Position numbers and translations under genes: made by a program. A model generated the notes under the pieces. The model searched no databases. It saw nothing but the letters and a program-made list of their open reading frames with translations, and was not told the DNA's origin. Below are positions 19,820-28,843 of a stretch of DNA of 64,000 nt, piece by piece. Origin of the DNA: Moraxella sp. K1664 (GTDB lineage: Bacteria > Pseudomonadota > Gammaproteobacteria > Pseudomonadales > Moraxellaceae); contig NZ_CP155576.1 of the NCBI RefSeq assembly GCF_039693965.1, positions 2,356,001 through 2,420,000 on the forward strand, written 5' to 3'. The first letter of the stretch is position 1, and each line of letters opens with the position of its first letter.

Positions 19820-20035
19820 ATGATTTTAGACATTCCCCCAATTATAGAACAAAATATTGCCATTCAAGCTCAAAAACAGGGCATGAGTGCCAATGAATGG
19901 GCAATTTCGATTTTACAAAAAGCCAGTAATCCTGATGAAATGCTATTGGCAGATTTTATCAAGAATAAACAATTAAACAGTTTTCAAGGCAATCCTACGG
20001 ACATTCAAAAGGCAATGCGTGATGAATGGCAATAA
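19820..20035 (+). CDS. Antitoxin of a type II toxin-antitoxin pair (VapB-like)
   Basis: A 71-residue protein. Residues 1-35 (MILDIPPIIEQNIAIQAQ, then GMSANEWA) look like a ribbon-helix-helix DNA-binding unit with the typical IPP-x-I-E start. The C-terminal half is polar and probably wraps the toxin. The ribosome site is AGGAG, 6-7 bp before the ATG. The stop overlaps the start of the PIN-domain gene by 14 bp, which implies translational coupling. It is more AT-rich than the flanking housekeeping genes. The exact antitoxin family is inferred from context and pattern. Confidence 0.7.
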   Translation: MILDIPPIIEQNIAIQAQKQGMSANEWAISILQKASNPDEMLLADFIKNKQLNSFQGNPTDIQKAMRDEWQ

Positions 20036-20396
20036 TTACCTGCTAGATACTTGTTTTATTTTAGGGATTTATAATGGCGATGAACACGCCCTATCTTTAA
20101 TGCAAAACATTAGCTTAAAGCAATGCTCGGTTAGTGTGATTACTTATATGGAATTACTTGGCTATCATGGCATTAGCCCACAAGATGAAAAAGAACTAAC
20201 TCAATTTTTAAGCTTAGTTAAATGCATTGATATCAGCCAAGATATTAAACACACCACCATTCAACTTAGAAAACGCCATAAAATAAAACTTCCTGACTGC
20301 ATTGTATTGGCAACGGCTCTTGTTGATGATTTACAATTATTAACCGTAGATAATGGATTAAAGAATAAATTTTTAAAAGAGACGAATAACTTCTAA
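20022..20396 (+). CDS. PIN-domain ribonuclease toxin (VapC-like)
   Basis: A 124-residue PIN domain. The four acidic positions are visible: Asp in YLLDTCFILG near residue 8, Glu in TYMELLGY, Asp in LPDCIVLATAL near residue 93, and Asp in LLTVDNGLK near residue 109. PIN toxins cut RNA (often tRNA or rRNA) when freed from their antitoxin. The ATG at 20022 is preferred to the GTG one codon before. It overlaps the antitoxin gene by 14 bp. The pair is complete and all active-site residues are present, so it is probably functional. Confidence 0.8.
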   Translation: MNGNNYLLDTCFILGIYNGDEHALSLMQNISLKQCSVSVITYMELLGYHGISPQDEKELTQFLSLVKCIDISQDIKHTTIQLRKRHKIKLPDCIVLATALVDDLQLLTVDNGLKNKFLKETNNF

Positions 20397-20656
20397 TAAT
20401 TTTATTTTTTGATCATGTTAATTAATGATAATATTAAACAGATTTTACAGATAGTGAATTACATAGCCAATTAACCCCGATTTGCACCAATGCTAAGTTT
20501 TAAAAAATTTATTTATCTTATAGCAGGGTGTGTAATACGCATCTCACTGTAATTAGTGTATTTTGAAGTTAAATGATTATAACCCCTTACCCTACCAATT
20601 TTACCTACCAAAAATTCAACTAGGATTATGTTAAATAAATTTTGATAAACATAAAA

Positions 20657-20685
20657 AAGAGCGAATATTTTCGCCCTTTTTATCA
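20657..20685. terminator. Bidirectional hairpin terminator
   Basis: The stem gagcgaa tatt ttcgccc is flanked by A and T tracts on the two sides. It lies 8 bp beyond the stop of the possible mini-ORF on the minus strand. Confidence 0.6.
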
Positions 20686-20692
20686 AGTCCAA

Positions 20693-20773
20693 TTACCACG
20701 CCTGCGACAATGCCGACAATACGCCTTTTAGCATGGCAGAGACGGTACTGCTACACACGCCAAAAACAGACAT
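20693..20773 (-). CDS. Possible 26-residue hydrophobic peptide
   Basis: A reverse-strand ORF starts at an ATG preceded by TTTGGGGT. It encodes a peptide that begins MSVFGVCSS, continues MLKGVLSALSQ and ends with Trp. The peptide is hydrophobic to amphipathic, with one Lys and one Cys. It lies between a hairpin with a T tract upstream (20797-20818) and a terminator downstream, an arrangement like a free-standing small transcript. There is no homology evidence. It could be a chance ORF. Confidence 0.25.
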   Translation of the reverse strand: MSVFGVCSSTVSAMLKGVLSALSQAW

Positions 20774-20785
20774 ACCCCAAACCAC

Positions 20786-20820
20786 ACAAAAATAAACCCA
20801 GCTTATCACTAAGCTGGGTG
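20786..20820 (-). terminator. Hairpin with T-rich 3' side on the minus strand
   Basis: The perfect 9-bp stem cccagctta / taagctggg has a 4-base loop. On the minus strand it is followed by TTTATTTTT. It could be a terminator or attenuator ahead of the mini-ORF. Confidence 0.6.
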
Positions 20821-21132
20821 TGGGTAAGATTAAAATGAATTTTCCTTGCCATTCCTAACGGCGATTTAGTTCCTATTATCCTGGTTTTTTTCTTGATTTT
20901 ATCATCGATTTTATCACCATATTTTTGTGTATTATAAAAATTCTGCCCATCGCTGACCATTGGTAAAATGCCTAAAATTTTGTAAGCGATTGCCGACATT
21001 TGTGTGAAAACTTATCAGTTTTACTGATGTTTACTGGAAAATTTATGAAATTTAACAAAAACACTTGCTTTTTTTGCCCAAAAAAGGCATAGTTATGGGT
21101 TACAACTTTTTAATAAATTTAAGGTGTTAATT

Positions 21133-22272
21133 ATGGCAGATAAATTAACTGTCGGTCTTGTGGGCTGGCGTGGCATGGTTGGTTCGGTACTCATGAACCG
21201 CATGATTGAAGAAAATGATTTTGAGCATATCACTCCTGTGTTTTTTTCAACCAGTAATGCAGGTGGCAACGCCCCTGATTTTGGTGGCAAAATCAAGAGC
21301 GATAGCACATTAAAAGACGCAAACGACATCAATGAGCTTGCCAAATGTGATGCCATCATCACCTGTCAAGGGGGCGACTACACCAAAGCAGTACACCCTG
21401 CCTTGCGTGAAAGCGGTTGGAATGGTTACTGGATTGATGCGGCAAGCTCACTGCGTATGGACGACAACGCCATCATCATCTTAGACCCAGTTAACCGCAA
21501 CGTCATCGATGATGCTCTAGCCAATGGCAAAAAAGACTTTATCGGTGGTAACTGCACCGTAAGCCTTATGCTCATGGCAATCGGCGAGCTGTTCCGTCGT
21601 GATTGGGTAGAGTGGGTGTCTGCCATGACTTATCAAGCAGCAAGCGGTGCAGGAGCCAACAACATGCGTGAGCTTATCTCTGGTATGGGTGTACTGCGTG
21701 ATAGCGTGGCAGACAAACTTGCCGACCCTGCATCTGCCATTTTGGAGATTGACCGCACCATCGCTGACACTCAGCGTTCGGATGAGTTTCCCAAACAGCA
21801 TTTTGGGGCGGTGCTTGCAGGTAGCCTAATCCCTTATATTGACAGTCAACTTGATAACGGTCAATCCCGTGAAGAGTGGAAAGGTCAAGCCGAAACCAAC
21901 AAAATCCTAGGTAAAGCCGACAGCGAACTTATCAATATTGACGGTATTTGTGTGCGTATCGGGGCAATGCGTTGCCATAGCCAAGCCTTGACCATCAAAC
22001 TCAAAAAAGACATTGCCCTTGACGAGATTGAACAAGCTCTGATTGATGCAAAAAGCCCTTGGCTTGACGTTGTCCCCAACAACAAACCCGACAGCATGGC
22101 ACGCCTAACCCCTGTGGCGGTAACGGGTACGCTAAATGTGGCGGTCGGTCGTCTGCGTAAGATGAACATGGGTGGCGAGTATTTGACTGCCTTTACCGTG
22201 GGCGACCAACTACTGTGGGGGGCTGCCGAACCACTTCGCCGTATGCTTGCCATCATTCAAGGGCGTATTTAA
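21133..22272 (+). CDS. asd: Aspartate-semialdehyde dehydrogenase
   Basis: A 379-residue protein of the Gram-negative Asd class. The N-terminal NADP fold begins [14 protein letters not shown]. The catalytic Cys lies in [10 protein letters not shown] near residue 139, and the substrate region includes [17 protein letters not shown]. It reduces aspartyl phosphate to the semialdehyde for Lys, Met, Thr and diaminopimelate synthesis. The frame opens at GTG 21124, but ATG 21133 is chosen because AAGG lies 8 bp before it. Confidence 0.95.
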   Translation: MADKLTVGLVGWRGMVGSVLMNRMIEENDFEHITPVFFSTSNAGGNAPDFGGKIKSDSTLKDANDINELAKCDAIITCQGGDYTKAVHPALRESGWNGYWIDAASSLRMDDNAIIILDPVNRNVIDDALANGKKDFIGGNCTVSLMLMAIGELFRRDWVEWVSAMTYQAASGAGANNMRELISGMGVLRDSVADKLADPASAILEIDRTIADTQRSDEFPKQHFGAVLAGSLIPYIDSQLDNGQSREEWKGQAETNKILGKADSELINIDGICVRIGAMRCHSQALTIKLKKDIALDEIEQALIDAKSPWLDVVPNNKPDSMARLTPVAVTGTLNVAVGRLRKMNMGGEYLTAFTVGDQLLWGAAEPLRRMLAIIQGRI

Positions 22273-22511
22273 CCCTTAAACCTGCTTAGCCTACCCAAGC
22301 AGAATGTTGTTAGGTTGAGCGGTTTTGGTTTTTGCAGATATTGTAAAGTTTTGCAAAAATCTTACCGCTTGCCTACATTTTAATACCATATATTTGCAAA
22401 TTATCAAAATAAGCTAGCATTTTTTGCCATATTTTGTTATAAATGCACCATAAAACCGTTTATTTGACGGTCTCTTTTTATTCATTATTGACAACCCTTT
22501 AAAGGATAACT

Positions 22512-23972
22512 ATGTCTTGGCATAAAACTCACCGCACTACTTTTATTTATCAAGCAGTGCTTGCTTCGTTGTTTGGTATGGTAAGCCTAAATGCTTCTGC
22601 CATGAATCTAGGTCAAGCCAACATCACATCGGCACAACATGAGCCTTTATCTGCCACGATAAATGTTACCAATATTGATGCGGCAAACTTCCATGCATCT
22701 GTCGCCAGTAACGACATCTATCGCCAGATGGGTCTTAGCCCCGATGCTCAGATTTCGGTGAGTTTTACACCCACATCAAACAACGCAGGTCAAATCACCC
22801 TAACTTCCAACCAACCCATCAGCACACCCTTTGCTGATGTCGTACTAAACTTAAATAACAACGGCGAGCAAATCATTGAGCCACAGACCTTGCTCATGCC
22901 TTTGCCTGCCACCAATGCTTTCACCCTACCTGAAGACAAAGTAACGCAGGTAGTGACCGCTGAGACCCGACCCAACCTACCCGAAACCAGTCCCATCACC
23001 GAAACACCTGATGACTTCATGCAGTTTGACGAACCAATAACACAGGTCATTACTCAAGGCACCCCTGTGCTTGAACCCGTACCCACTGCCATAGGCACCA
23101 GTGAAGGCAACATCATCTCCAAAGAAGAAGCGGTATTATCACAAATCACCCCTGAAGGCACCAACAGACAAGTTGATATCCTAACCGAAGAGATAGTGCG
23201 TCGTGTATACCCTGCTGGGCAAGTACCGCCGATGCCTACCGCTCCAACGTTTGATGAGCCATTCATCGCCCAAGACACCATGGCAGAACAACCCGCATCA
23301 CAACCTGAGCAAACCCAAACAACAGCACCTACCGAATCCCAGTCAGGTCAAGCGACTTATGTTGTGCAACAAGGCGATAGCTTGTGGAGTATTGCGAACG
23401 TCATTGCACAAGCAAACAACATGAGTGTTAATGAAGTGATGACTGCCATCCATGAAACCAATCCTGACGCTTTTAACAAAGGCAACATCAACCAACTCAA
23501 AACAAGTGCCAACTTAAACCTACCCAGCTATCAAGTTGTGCCATCACAAAAAGCGATTGCCGAAGCGATTGAAGCCAGACGTGCCAGCAGAGAGCGGGCC
23601 GTTACCGCAAGACAATCAGCAAGCAGAAGTAGCACAGCAAGACAAACCAGAAATGACACGCCAAGACGTGGCAGTCAAGTGACCGCCAAGCCCGCTCAAA
23701 AAGCACTACCAAGAGCTCAAATGACCTTGGTAACACCTACTCAACAAGGCAGTGCCACAGGCACCAACAGCAAACCTACATCTAACACAACAGCAGGTGG
23801 TGGTAACTTGGCAGGCACCCTTAAAAATACACGTCAGCAAACTGCCAATAACGCCAAACGTGTCAATAGCCTAAACGAAGAGCTCTCATCAGCTGCCAGA
23901 AAAGTTCAGTTGCAAAACCAAAGGCTTGCCGAACTTGAAAATCGTCTAAAAAATCTCAAAGAGAAACAATAA
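22512..23972 (+). CDS. FimV N-terminal (periplasmic) half as a separate gene
   Basis: A 486-residue protein. A signal peptide ends near residue 33 at NASA. It is followed by the FimV N-terminal domain (MNLGQANITSAQHEPLSATI to about residue 137). Next come a Pro/Thr-rich linker, a LysM peptidoglycan-binding domain (TYVVQQGDSLWSIANVI near 278-335), a basic Arg/Ser/Thr-rich stretch, and a coiled coil (about 435-485) ending LKNLKEKQ. FimV hubs support type IV pilus assembly and polar organisation. In other species these parts continue into a membrane helix and cytoplasmic TPR region; here a TAA ends the gene before the helix. The next gene supplies the rest. Confidence 0.85.
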   Translation: MSWHKTHRTTFIYQAVLASLFGMVSLNASAMNLGQANITSAQHEPLSATINVTNIDAANFHASVASNDIYRQMGLSPDAQISVSFTPTSNNAGQITLTSNQPISTPFADVVLNLNNNGEQIIEPQTLLMPLPATNAFTLPEDKVTQVVTAETRPNLPETSPITETPDDFMQFDEPITQVITQGTPVLEPVPTAIGTSEGNIISKEEAVLSQITPEGTNRQVDILTEEIVRRVYPAGQVPPMPTAPTFDEPFIAQDTMAEQPASQPEQTQTTAPTESQSGQATYVVQQGDSLWSIANVIAQANNMSVNEVMTAIHETNPDAFNKGNINQLKTSANLNLPSYQVVPSQKAIAEAIEARRASRERAVTARQSASRSSTARQTRNDTPRRGSQVTAKPAQKALPRAQMTLVTPTQQGSATGTNSKPTSNTTAGGGNLAGTLKNTRQQTANNAKRVNSLNEELSSAARKVQLQNQRLAELENRLKNLKEKQ

Positions 23973-23992
23973 TTAACAAGGGTAATACCCAC

Positions 23993-24014
23993 CAAGCCTG
24001 TTCAAGCAGGCTTG
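23993..24014. promoter_or_regulatory. Hairpin in the gap between the two fimV genes
   Basis: The perfect stem caagcctg / caggcttg has a 6-base loop (ttcaag), 21 bp after the first stop and 17 bp before the second start. It is not followed by a T run, so it is more likely an mRNA stability or processing element than a strong terminator. Confidence 0.5.
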
Positions 24015-24030
24015 TCAAATTGGAGTTATT

Positions 24031-25998
24031 ATGGAAACCATTATTATTGCCATTGGTGCTGTTGTTGTAATTGGTATTGTGGCATTTTTTGTATTAAAAA
24101 AACTACAAGCCCAAAAATCAGAACTACCTGCCAGCCCACAAGCCCACTTGCCCACTCAGCAAGCTCCTGTGGCACCTGCACCCACACCCACCGCTACTGA
24201 TGAGCTTGCCACGGCTGATGCACACATTCGCAACCAAAATTATCAAGAAGCCATAGCTGAGCTCAAACGCGTGTTGATGACCAATCCGCGTCATAACGGT
24301 GCCATGCTAAAACTACTACAAACTTATGGTGTTACTAAACAGTTTGCCGCCTTTAATCAACTTCATCAAAAAATTCACGAGATTGCCGATGGCGAGACCA
24401 TTCGTGAAGCTGATTTTTGCAAATCTCTACTAGAAGAAGAGATGACTGGTGCGACAGTTCAAACACCTGCACCAATGCCACAGCCGACACCTGCCCAAAC
24501 TGCAGCTGTGGTTGCTCCTGCTGCTGCAACAGTCGCTACACACAACCAGACATCCACCGCCTTTGACAGCGGTCTTGACTTTGAATTTGAGACACCTGAG
24601 CCTGCCCCCATGGCACCAGCTCCCACCCCTGCCGTCTCTAATGATAATGTTCATGGACTTGATTTTGATTTTGATACATTACAAGATCCAGCACCATCAA
24701 CCAAACCTGCTGTTACTGACAATGATTTTGACCTAAGTTTTGACGTTCCGTCCCAAGAGCCACAGTCTACCGCAAAGCCTGCCTTGGAAGAGCCTACCTT
24801 AGATTTTGATGATTTCTCTTTTGACGAACCATCAAGCACACCACCAGTCAGCGAGCCGACCCTTGATTTTGATACGCTAGATGATGGTTTCAACCAAGAC
24901 TTGGGTAGCGATTTAGACACCGGTTTGGATGGTGGATTAGCTGGCGACTTATCAGCTGACTTTGACACCACGTCAGCACCAAGTACAGTTGCTCAAACAG
25001 CTCCAGCCCCAAGCTCCGATGAGTTAGATGCGTTTGATTTTAACTTTGACGCTCCTACTCCTGCTCCTGCACCAACTCCAAGTGCCAGTTCCGACAGCTC
25101 TGACGACTTAGGTTTTGACTTTGATTTGGCACCCGAGCCAGTTGCAACCCCAGTTACCACTGCACCTGTTAATGATTTGGCATTTGACGACTTTGATTTT
25201 GATGCCGACTTGTCATCCACTCCTGCACAACCTACCATACCAGCTCCTGCCCCAGCACCCCAAGCTGACGTATCAGACTTTGGCGACTTTGACTTGTCAT
25301 TTGACACCCAAACCACCCCAACAGCACCTACGCCACAAACGAGTGCTAATGACGGATTGGATTTTGACGGTCTGGATGCTGACTTTGGCTTGGTTGGTGA
25401 GCCTGAGCCTGCCGTCAAACCAGCACCCACACCTGCTACCCCCAGTGCTGACTTTGCTGATTTTGACCTAGGTTTGGATAATACGCCAACACCCGAGCCC
25501 ACCCCTGCCAATACTAATGATGGCTTGGATTTCGGTAGTTTTGACCTAGGTTTGGACACGCAAACAACCCAACCTGCACCATCAAAACCAGTTGCACCAG
25601 TACAAGATGCCACACTGGCATTTGATGCCAACGAGCTGGTGTTTGATACAACACCTGCACCTGCCACCGAGACGAGCGACCTTGATTTTGGCGGTTTTGA
25701 TTTTGCTGAAACACCAGCAGCCACCGCTCCAACAGCCACCCCAAGAGCCACACCACCTGCTCAGCCAGTAGCCACCGAATCCCCTGTGGCAAAACAACCC
25801 GCCCAAACAGCAGGGGTGCCATCTGAGCTGAGCTTTGTTGATAATCTTGATAATACAGGGGTAACACTCAATCTTGCCAAACAATATCTTGATCTTGGCG
25901 AGTACGACAGTGCCAAACGTCTGCTTGATGAAGTGATACAAACAGGCAGTGCCGCTCAGCAACAAAACGCTCGTGAATTACTGGCTCAGTTAGCATAA
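24031..25998 (+). CDS. FimV C-terminal half (membrane helix, acidic repeats, TPR, FimV C-domain)
   Basis: A 655-residue protein. It starts with one membrane helix, IIIAIGAVVVIGIVAFFVLK (4-23), with its own GGAG ribosome site. A TPR-like segment spans 50-135 (ADAHIRNQNYQEAIAELKRV). About 440 residues of very acidic Pro/Ala-rich sequence follow, with repeated L-D-F-D-F units. The conserved FimV C-terminal domain, LNLAKQYLDLGEYDSAKRLL, lies near 612-631. This matches the inner-membrane and cytoplasmic half of Pseudomonas FimV. The cytoplasmic domain would act in polar recruitment and cAMP control of pili. It is probably co-transcribed with the first half. Confidence 0.87.
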   Translation: METIIIAIGAVVVIGIVAFFVLKKLQAQKSELPASPQAHLPTQQAPVAPAPTPTATDELATADAHIRNQNYQEAIAELKRVLMTNPRHNGAMLKLLQTYGVTKQFAAFNQLHQKIHEIADGETIREADFCKSLLEEEMTGATVQTPAPMPQPTPAQTAAVVAPAAATVATHNQTSTAFDSGLDFEFETPEPAPMAPAPTPAVSNDNVHGLDFDFDTLQDPAPSTKPAVTDNDFDLSFDVPSQEPQSTAKPALEEPTLDFDDFSFDEPSSTPPVSEPTLDFDTLDDGFNQDLGSDLDTGLDGGLAGDLSADFDTTSAPSTVAQTAPAPSSDELDAFDFNFDAPTPAPAPTPSASSDSSDDLGFDFDLAPEPVATPVTTAPVNDLAFDDFDFDADLSSTPAQPTIPAPAPAPQADVSDFGDFDLSFDTQTTPTAPTPQTSANDGLDFDGLDADFGLVGEPEPAVKPAPTPATPSADFADFDLGLDNTPTPEPTPANTNDGLDFGSFDLGLDTQTTQPAPSKPVAPVQDATLAFDANELVFDTTPAPATETSDLDFGGFDFAETPAATAPTATPRATPPAQPVATESPVAKQPAQTAGVPSELSFVDNLDNTGVTLNLAKQYLDLGEYDSAKRLLDEVIQTGSAAQQQNARELLAQLA

Positions 25999-26020
25999 AT
26001 CACGACTTGACAACACAATT

Positions 26021-26056
26021 AAAGGCATGTCTTACGATGTGCCTTTTTTGCTTTTT
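26021..26056 (+). terminator. Terminator after the fimV pair
   Basis: The stem aaaggcat / gtgccttt is followed by a T run. Confidence 0.75.
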
Positions 26057-26105
26057 TATAAAAACCATGCTATGATTTGCCCAATCATTTTACACTTAGC
26101 TTATC

Positions 26106-27077
26106 ATGCTCTATCAATCAGACGACATTCATCTTATTTATGCTGGCGGTACTTTTGGCAGTCATGGCACGCCTTTATCGCCCTTGTCTGCCCATGAGTT
26201 TTTACCTGTTTTACAAAATTTATTAAACAGCCGATTAGACAGCAGACAAGTCATTTTGGATAATGACTGCATTAAAGACAGTAGCACCTTAACCCCTGCT
26301 GACTTTACCCATTTTTATGAACTCATCCGCACCGCCCATCAGCAAGGTGCCAGACGATTTGTACTGATAACAGGCACGGATACCCTAAGTTTTTTGGCAA
26401 GTTTTTTATTTCACGCCTTTGCCGACAGCGACCTATCCTTGGTGATTACAGGGAGCATGAATCCACTACTTGTGGCAGATAATCCTGCTTATCACATAGA
26501 TGATACCAGCGATGCTTGGCACAATCTATCAGATGCCATCAATGTCAGCCAAACCCATCAAGGTGTGTTTGTGCAGTTTTGCCACCAAACCTTTTGGGCG
26601 GACAACACTCAAAAAATAGACAGTCTCAATCCTAATGCCTTTTATGGCACACACGTTAGTCATCCAAGCCTGACATTACCCACAGTCTGCCCCGAGCCTT
26701 TTGACATCATCAAACATCACACCAATACCGCCAACATCAAAAGCGTTTTTTTATTGCCTAATGACACAAGCCACATCGCCCAAGAGCTAGCCAATATCGA
26801 TGACAACACCACCGCTGTCATCCTTATCGCCTATGGGGCAGGCAACCTACCCAAAAGTGATGCTATTATCGCCGAGCTTGACCGACTGCATGAGCAAAAC
26901 ATCCCTGTGATATGCACCACCATGTGTCCTTTTCATGGAGTGAGCACCACTTATGCCGCAGGGTCTTGGCAATATGCTCATCATGTGTGGTCAGGGGGCA
27001 AATTGAGCATTCCTGCCATCTATGGGCGACTTTTATGGCTGGCGGTAAATAACGCCTTATGTTCTGATAACTGGTGA
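26106..27077 (+). CDS. L-asparaginase family amidohydrolase
   Basis: A 323-residue protein of the asparaginase/glutaminase superfamily. The first Thr motif is YAGGTFGSHG near residue 13, and the second is LITGTDTLSFLASFL near residue 90, giving the T-x-D pair. The C-terminal domain has AYGAGNLP and PVICTTMCPFHG. It would deamidate L-asparagine to aspartate. There is no signal peptide, so it is a cytoplasmic type I-like enzyme. truA follows at once, so the two form an operon. Confidence 0.87.
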   Translation: MLYQSDDIHLIYAGGTFGSHGTPLSPLSAHEFLPVLQNLLNSRLDSRQVILDNDCIKDSSTLTPADFTHFYELIRTAHQQGARRFVLITGTDTLSFLASFLFHAFADSDLSLVITGSMNPLLVADNPAYHIDDTSDAWHNLSDAINVSQTHQGVFVQFCHQTFWADNTQKIDSLNPNAFYGTHVSHPSLTLPTVCPEPFDIIKHHTNTANIKSVFLLPNDTSHIAQELANIDDNTTAVILIAYGAGNLPKSDAIIAELDRLHEQNIPVICTTMCPFHGVSTTYAAGSWQYAHHVWSGGKLSIPAIYGRLLWLAVNNALCSDNW

Positions 27078-27083
27078 TTGGTG

Positions 27084-27890
27084 ATGAGCATGATAATCCA
27101 CGCCATTGGCATTGAGTTCATTGGCACGCATTATAAAGGCTGGCAACGTCAGCAAGAAGTGGACAGCATTCAAGCTCGCCTTGAATACGCCATCTCCAAG
27201 GTCGCCAACGAGCCTGTGGAAGTCATTGCCGCAGGTCGCACTGATGCAGGGGTGCATGCAGGTAATATGGTCGCTCATTTTGCCACCACCGCCCATCGCA
27301 CGCCCCACCAGTGGCTTCGTGGCGTAAACACCCTACTGCCCGACGACATCGCCTTAACGTGGGTCACGCCCATGCCTGATGACTTTCACGCACGCTTTGG
27401 TGCCATCGCTCGCCGTTATCGTTACATCACCCTAAACCAACCCTATCGCCCTGCCATCTTACGCCATCAAGTCACTCATTTTTATGAACCCCTTGATGTC
27501 AATGTCATGGTACAAGCCAGCCAGCTTCTGCTTGGCACACATGATTTTAGCAGTTTTCGCTCATCCATGTGCCAATCCAACAAACCTGTCCGAGACGTTC
27601 ATCATATCCATCTATTTAAACATGGGGCGTATCTTGTGTTAGACATTCAGGCGGACGGTTTTTTGCACCACATGGTGCGTAACATCATGGGCACGCTTTT
27701 TGCGGTTGGCACAGGCAGGCTCCACATTGATGCTTTGCCTGCACTCATCGACACCAAAGACCGCTCACTACTGCCACCCACGGCAGATGCGGACGGGCTG
27801 TATTTTATCAACGCTTATTATCCTGATAAATTTCAACAGCTACTGCCAAAACAGCTTTTGACCCCGTTGTGGCTTGGTTTATTAGAGTAA
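27084..27890 (+). CDS. truA: tRNA pseudouridine(38-40) synthase
   Basis: A 268-residue protein. The catalytic Asp is in AGRTDAGVHAG near residue 50, and the C-terminal half has SFRSSMCQS and FLHHMVRNIMGTL. It makes pseudouridine at positions 38-40 of the tRNA anticodon arm. TTG 27078, ATG 27084 and ATG 27090 are all possible starts; 27084 is chosen for the best distance to GGTGATT. It begins within a few bases of the asparaginase stop. Confidence 0.93.
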   Translation: MSMIIHAIGIEFIGTHYKGWQRQQEVDSIQARLEYAISKVANEPVEVIAAGRTDAGVHAGNMVAHFATTAHRTPHQWLRGVNTLLPDDIALTWVTPMPDDFHARFGAIARRYRYITLNQPYRPAILRHQVTHFYEPLDVNVMVQASQLLLGTHDFSSFRSSMCQSNKPVRDVHHIHLFKHGAYLVLDIQADGFLHHMVRNIMGTLFAVGTGRLHIDALPALIDTKDRSLLPPTADADGLYFINAYYPDKFQQLLPKQLLTPLWLGLLE

Positions 27891-27894
27891 TCCA

Positions 27895-27923
27895 TTGCTA
27901 TTTTATGCAATTTCTACTATAAT
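27895..27923 (+). promoter_or_regulatory. Sigma-70 promoter of infA
   Basis: TTGCTA (27895-27900) and TATAAT (27918-27923) are 17 bp apart, 29 bp upstream of the infA start. Confidence 0.7.
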
Positions 27924-27952
27924 ACCGCTTTCATTTTTAACTTATTTGACTT

Positions 27953-28174
27953 ATGGCAAAAAAAGACGACATCATCGAGTTTGAAGGCGAAGTCATTGAC
28001 ACGCTACCGAACACCCTATTTAAAGTCCGCCTTGACAACGGACACGAAATCATCGCTCACATCTCAGGCAAGATGCGTAAACACTATATCCGCATTCTGA
28101 CAGGCGATAAAGTCAAGGTTGAGATGACCCCTTACGATTTATCCAAAGGTCGCATTACTTATCGTGGCAAATAA
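27953..28174 (+). CDS. infA: Translation initiation factor IF-1
   Basis: A 73-residue single S1/OB-fold protein that matches the family along its whole length ([20 protein letters not shown] to GRITYRGK). IF-1 occupies the ribosomal A site during initiation. The next ORF starts 11 bp before its stop. Confidence 0.97.
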   Translation: MAKKDDIIEFEGEVIDTLPNTLFKVRLDNGHEIIAHISGKMRKHYIRILTGDKVKVEMTPYDLSKGRITYRGK

Positions 28175-28817
28175 ACCCACCACGCTCGTCTTACATGGTT
28201 TACACCAAACCAGTTTGATTGTTTATCCGCTTGCCAGATACATTCGGCGAGCGGGTTTTGTCGTGCATACACCCACCTATCACAGTCTACGTCAAGACGT
28301 CTCGGCACACGCCAAACGCCTAAATGACTATCTGCTCACTCATCACAACCCCGACAAGCCCATCAATCTCGTGGCTCACAGTCTGGGCGGATTGGTGATT
28401 CGGCAGTTCTTGCATGACTATCCCGCATGGCAGGTTCATCGCTGTGTCTCCCTTGGCACGCCCCATCAAGGCAGTGTCTGTGCCACTTATGTCAAACGCA
28501 TGCTGTCGCCCCTAGTGGGACAGTCCTATATCGGAGCGTTGGACGGCACTTGTCCGAGTGTACCTAATGACGTGGAATTTGGCGTGATTGCAGGGGATAA
28601 GTCCCAAGGCTTGGGTTTGCTGTTTTTAAATTATCACAACCGCCACTACCGCACCCAACATGCCCATGACGGCACGGTATTTGTCCATGAGACAGAACTG
28701 CCTTCTGCCACTGACAGTCTGATTTTGCCTGTCACTCACACGGGCATGCTAACCAGCTCTGCTGTTGCCAACCAAGTGGTGCATTTTTTGGAATACGGTA
28801 AATTTAGACGGGCTTAG
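28164..28817 (+). CDS. Alpha/beta-hydrolase, lipase-like
   Basis: A 217-residue protein. The nucleophile elbow [10 protein letters not shown] lies near residue 75. The oxyanion strand LVLHGLHQT is at the N-terminus. A likely catalytic Asp lies in HDGTVFV and a His in LPVTHTGML near residue 195. This is the PGAP1/triacylglycerol-lipase type. It lacks a signal peptide. The start is a GTG that overlaps infA by 11 bp, so translation may be coupled. The substrate is unknown. Confidence 0.8.
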   Translation: MANKPTTLVLHGLHQTSLIVYPLARYIRRAGFVVHTPTYHSLRQDVSAHAKRLNDYLLTHHNPDKPINLVAHSLGGLVIRQFLHDYPAWQVHRCVSLGTPHQGSVCATYVKRMLSPLVGQSYIGALDGTCPSVPNDVEFGVIAGDKSQGLGLLFLNYHNRHYRTQHAHDGTVFVHETELPSATDSLILPVTHTGMLTSSAVANQVVHFLEYGKFRRA

Positions 28818-28843
28818 CCTATCTAGGGTGTGCTTTTGGCTTT

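Larger units (their letters stand above)
20397..21132. other. 736-bp repeat-rich spacer between the toxin gene and asd
   Basis: This spacer holds several things. There is a ~30-bp repeat (20470-20500) also found inverted at 12336-12366. The dispersed motif taggattatgttaaataaa lies at 20622-20640. A bidirectional hairpin is at 20657-20685, a possible 26-codon reverse ORF at 20693-20773, and a second hairpin at 20797-20818. A reverse reading frame of 82 codons (20751-20999) runs through the second hairpin and lacks a ribosome site, so it is not called. Confidence 0.5.

Noticed and set aside
20751-20999. Reverse ORF of 82 codons in the toxin-asd spacer
   Set aside because: It has no ribosome site, its codons run through a perfect terminator-like hairpin, and its composition is that of the spacer. 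I cannot support it as a gene.
23972-24031. fimV split as a simple frameshift or sequencing error
   Set aside because: The upstream protein ends in a complete coiled coil, and the second gene has its own start and ribosome site with a 58-bp gap containing a hairpin. A single-base change cannot join them.
24600-25700. Repeated ttgattttga-like units, possible CRISPR or tandem repeat array
   Set aside because: The units are codon-level repeats (L-D-F-D) of irregular spacing within one open frame, not repeats with unique spacers.
24430-25867. Many long ORFs in other frames over the fimV C-terminal gene
   Set aside because: They are shadows of the acidic, Asp/Pro/Ala-rich repeats; the real frame has the ribosome site, membrane helix and FimV C-domain.
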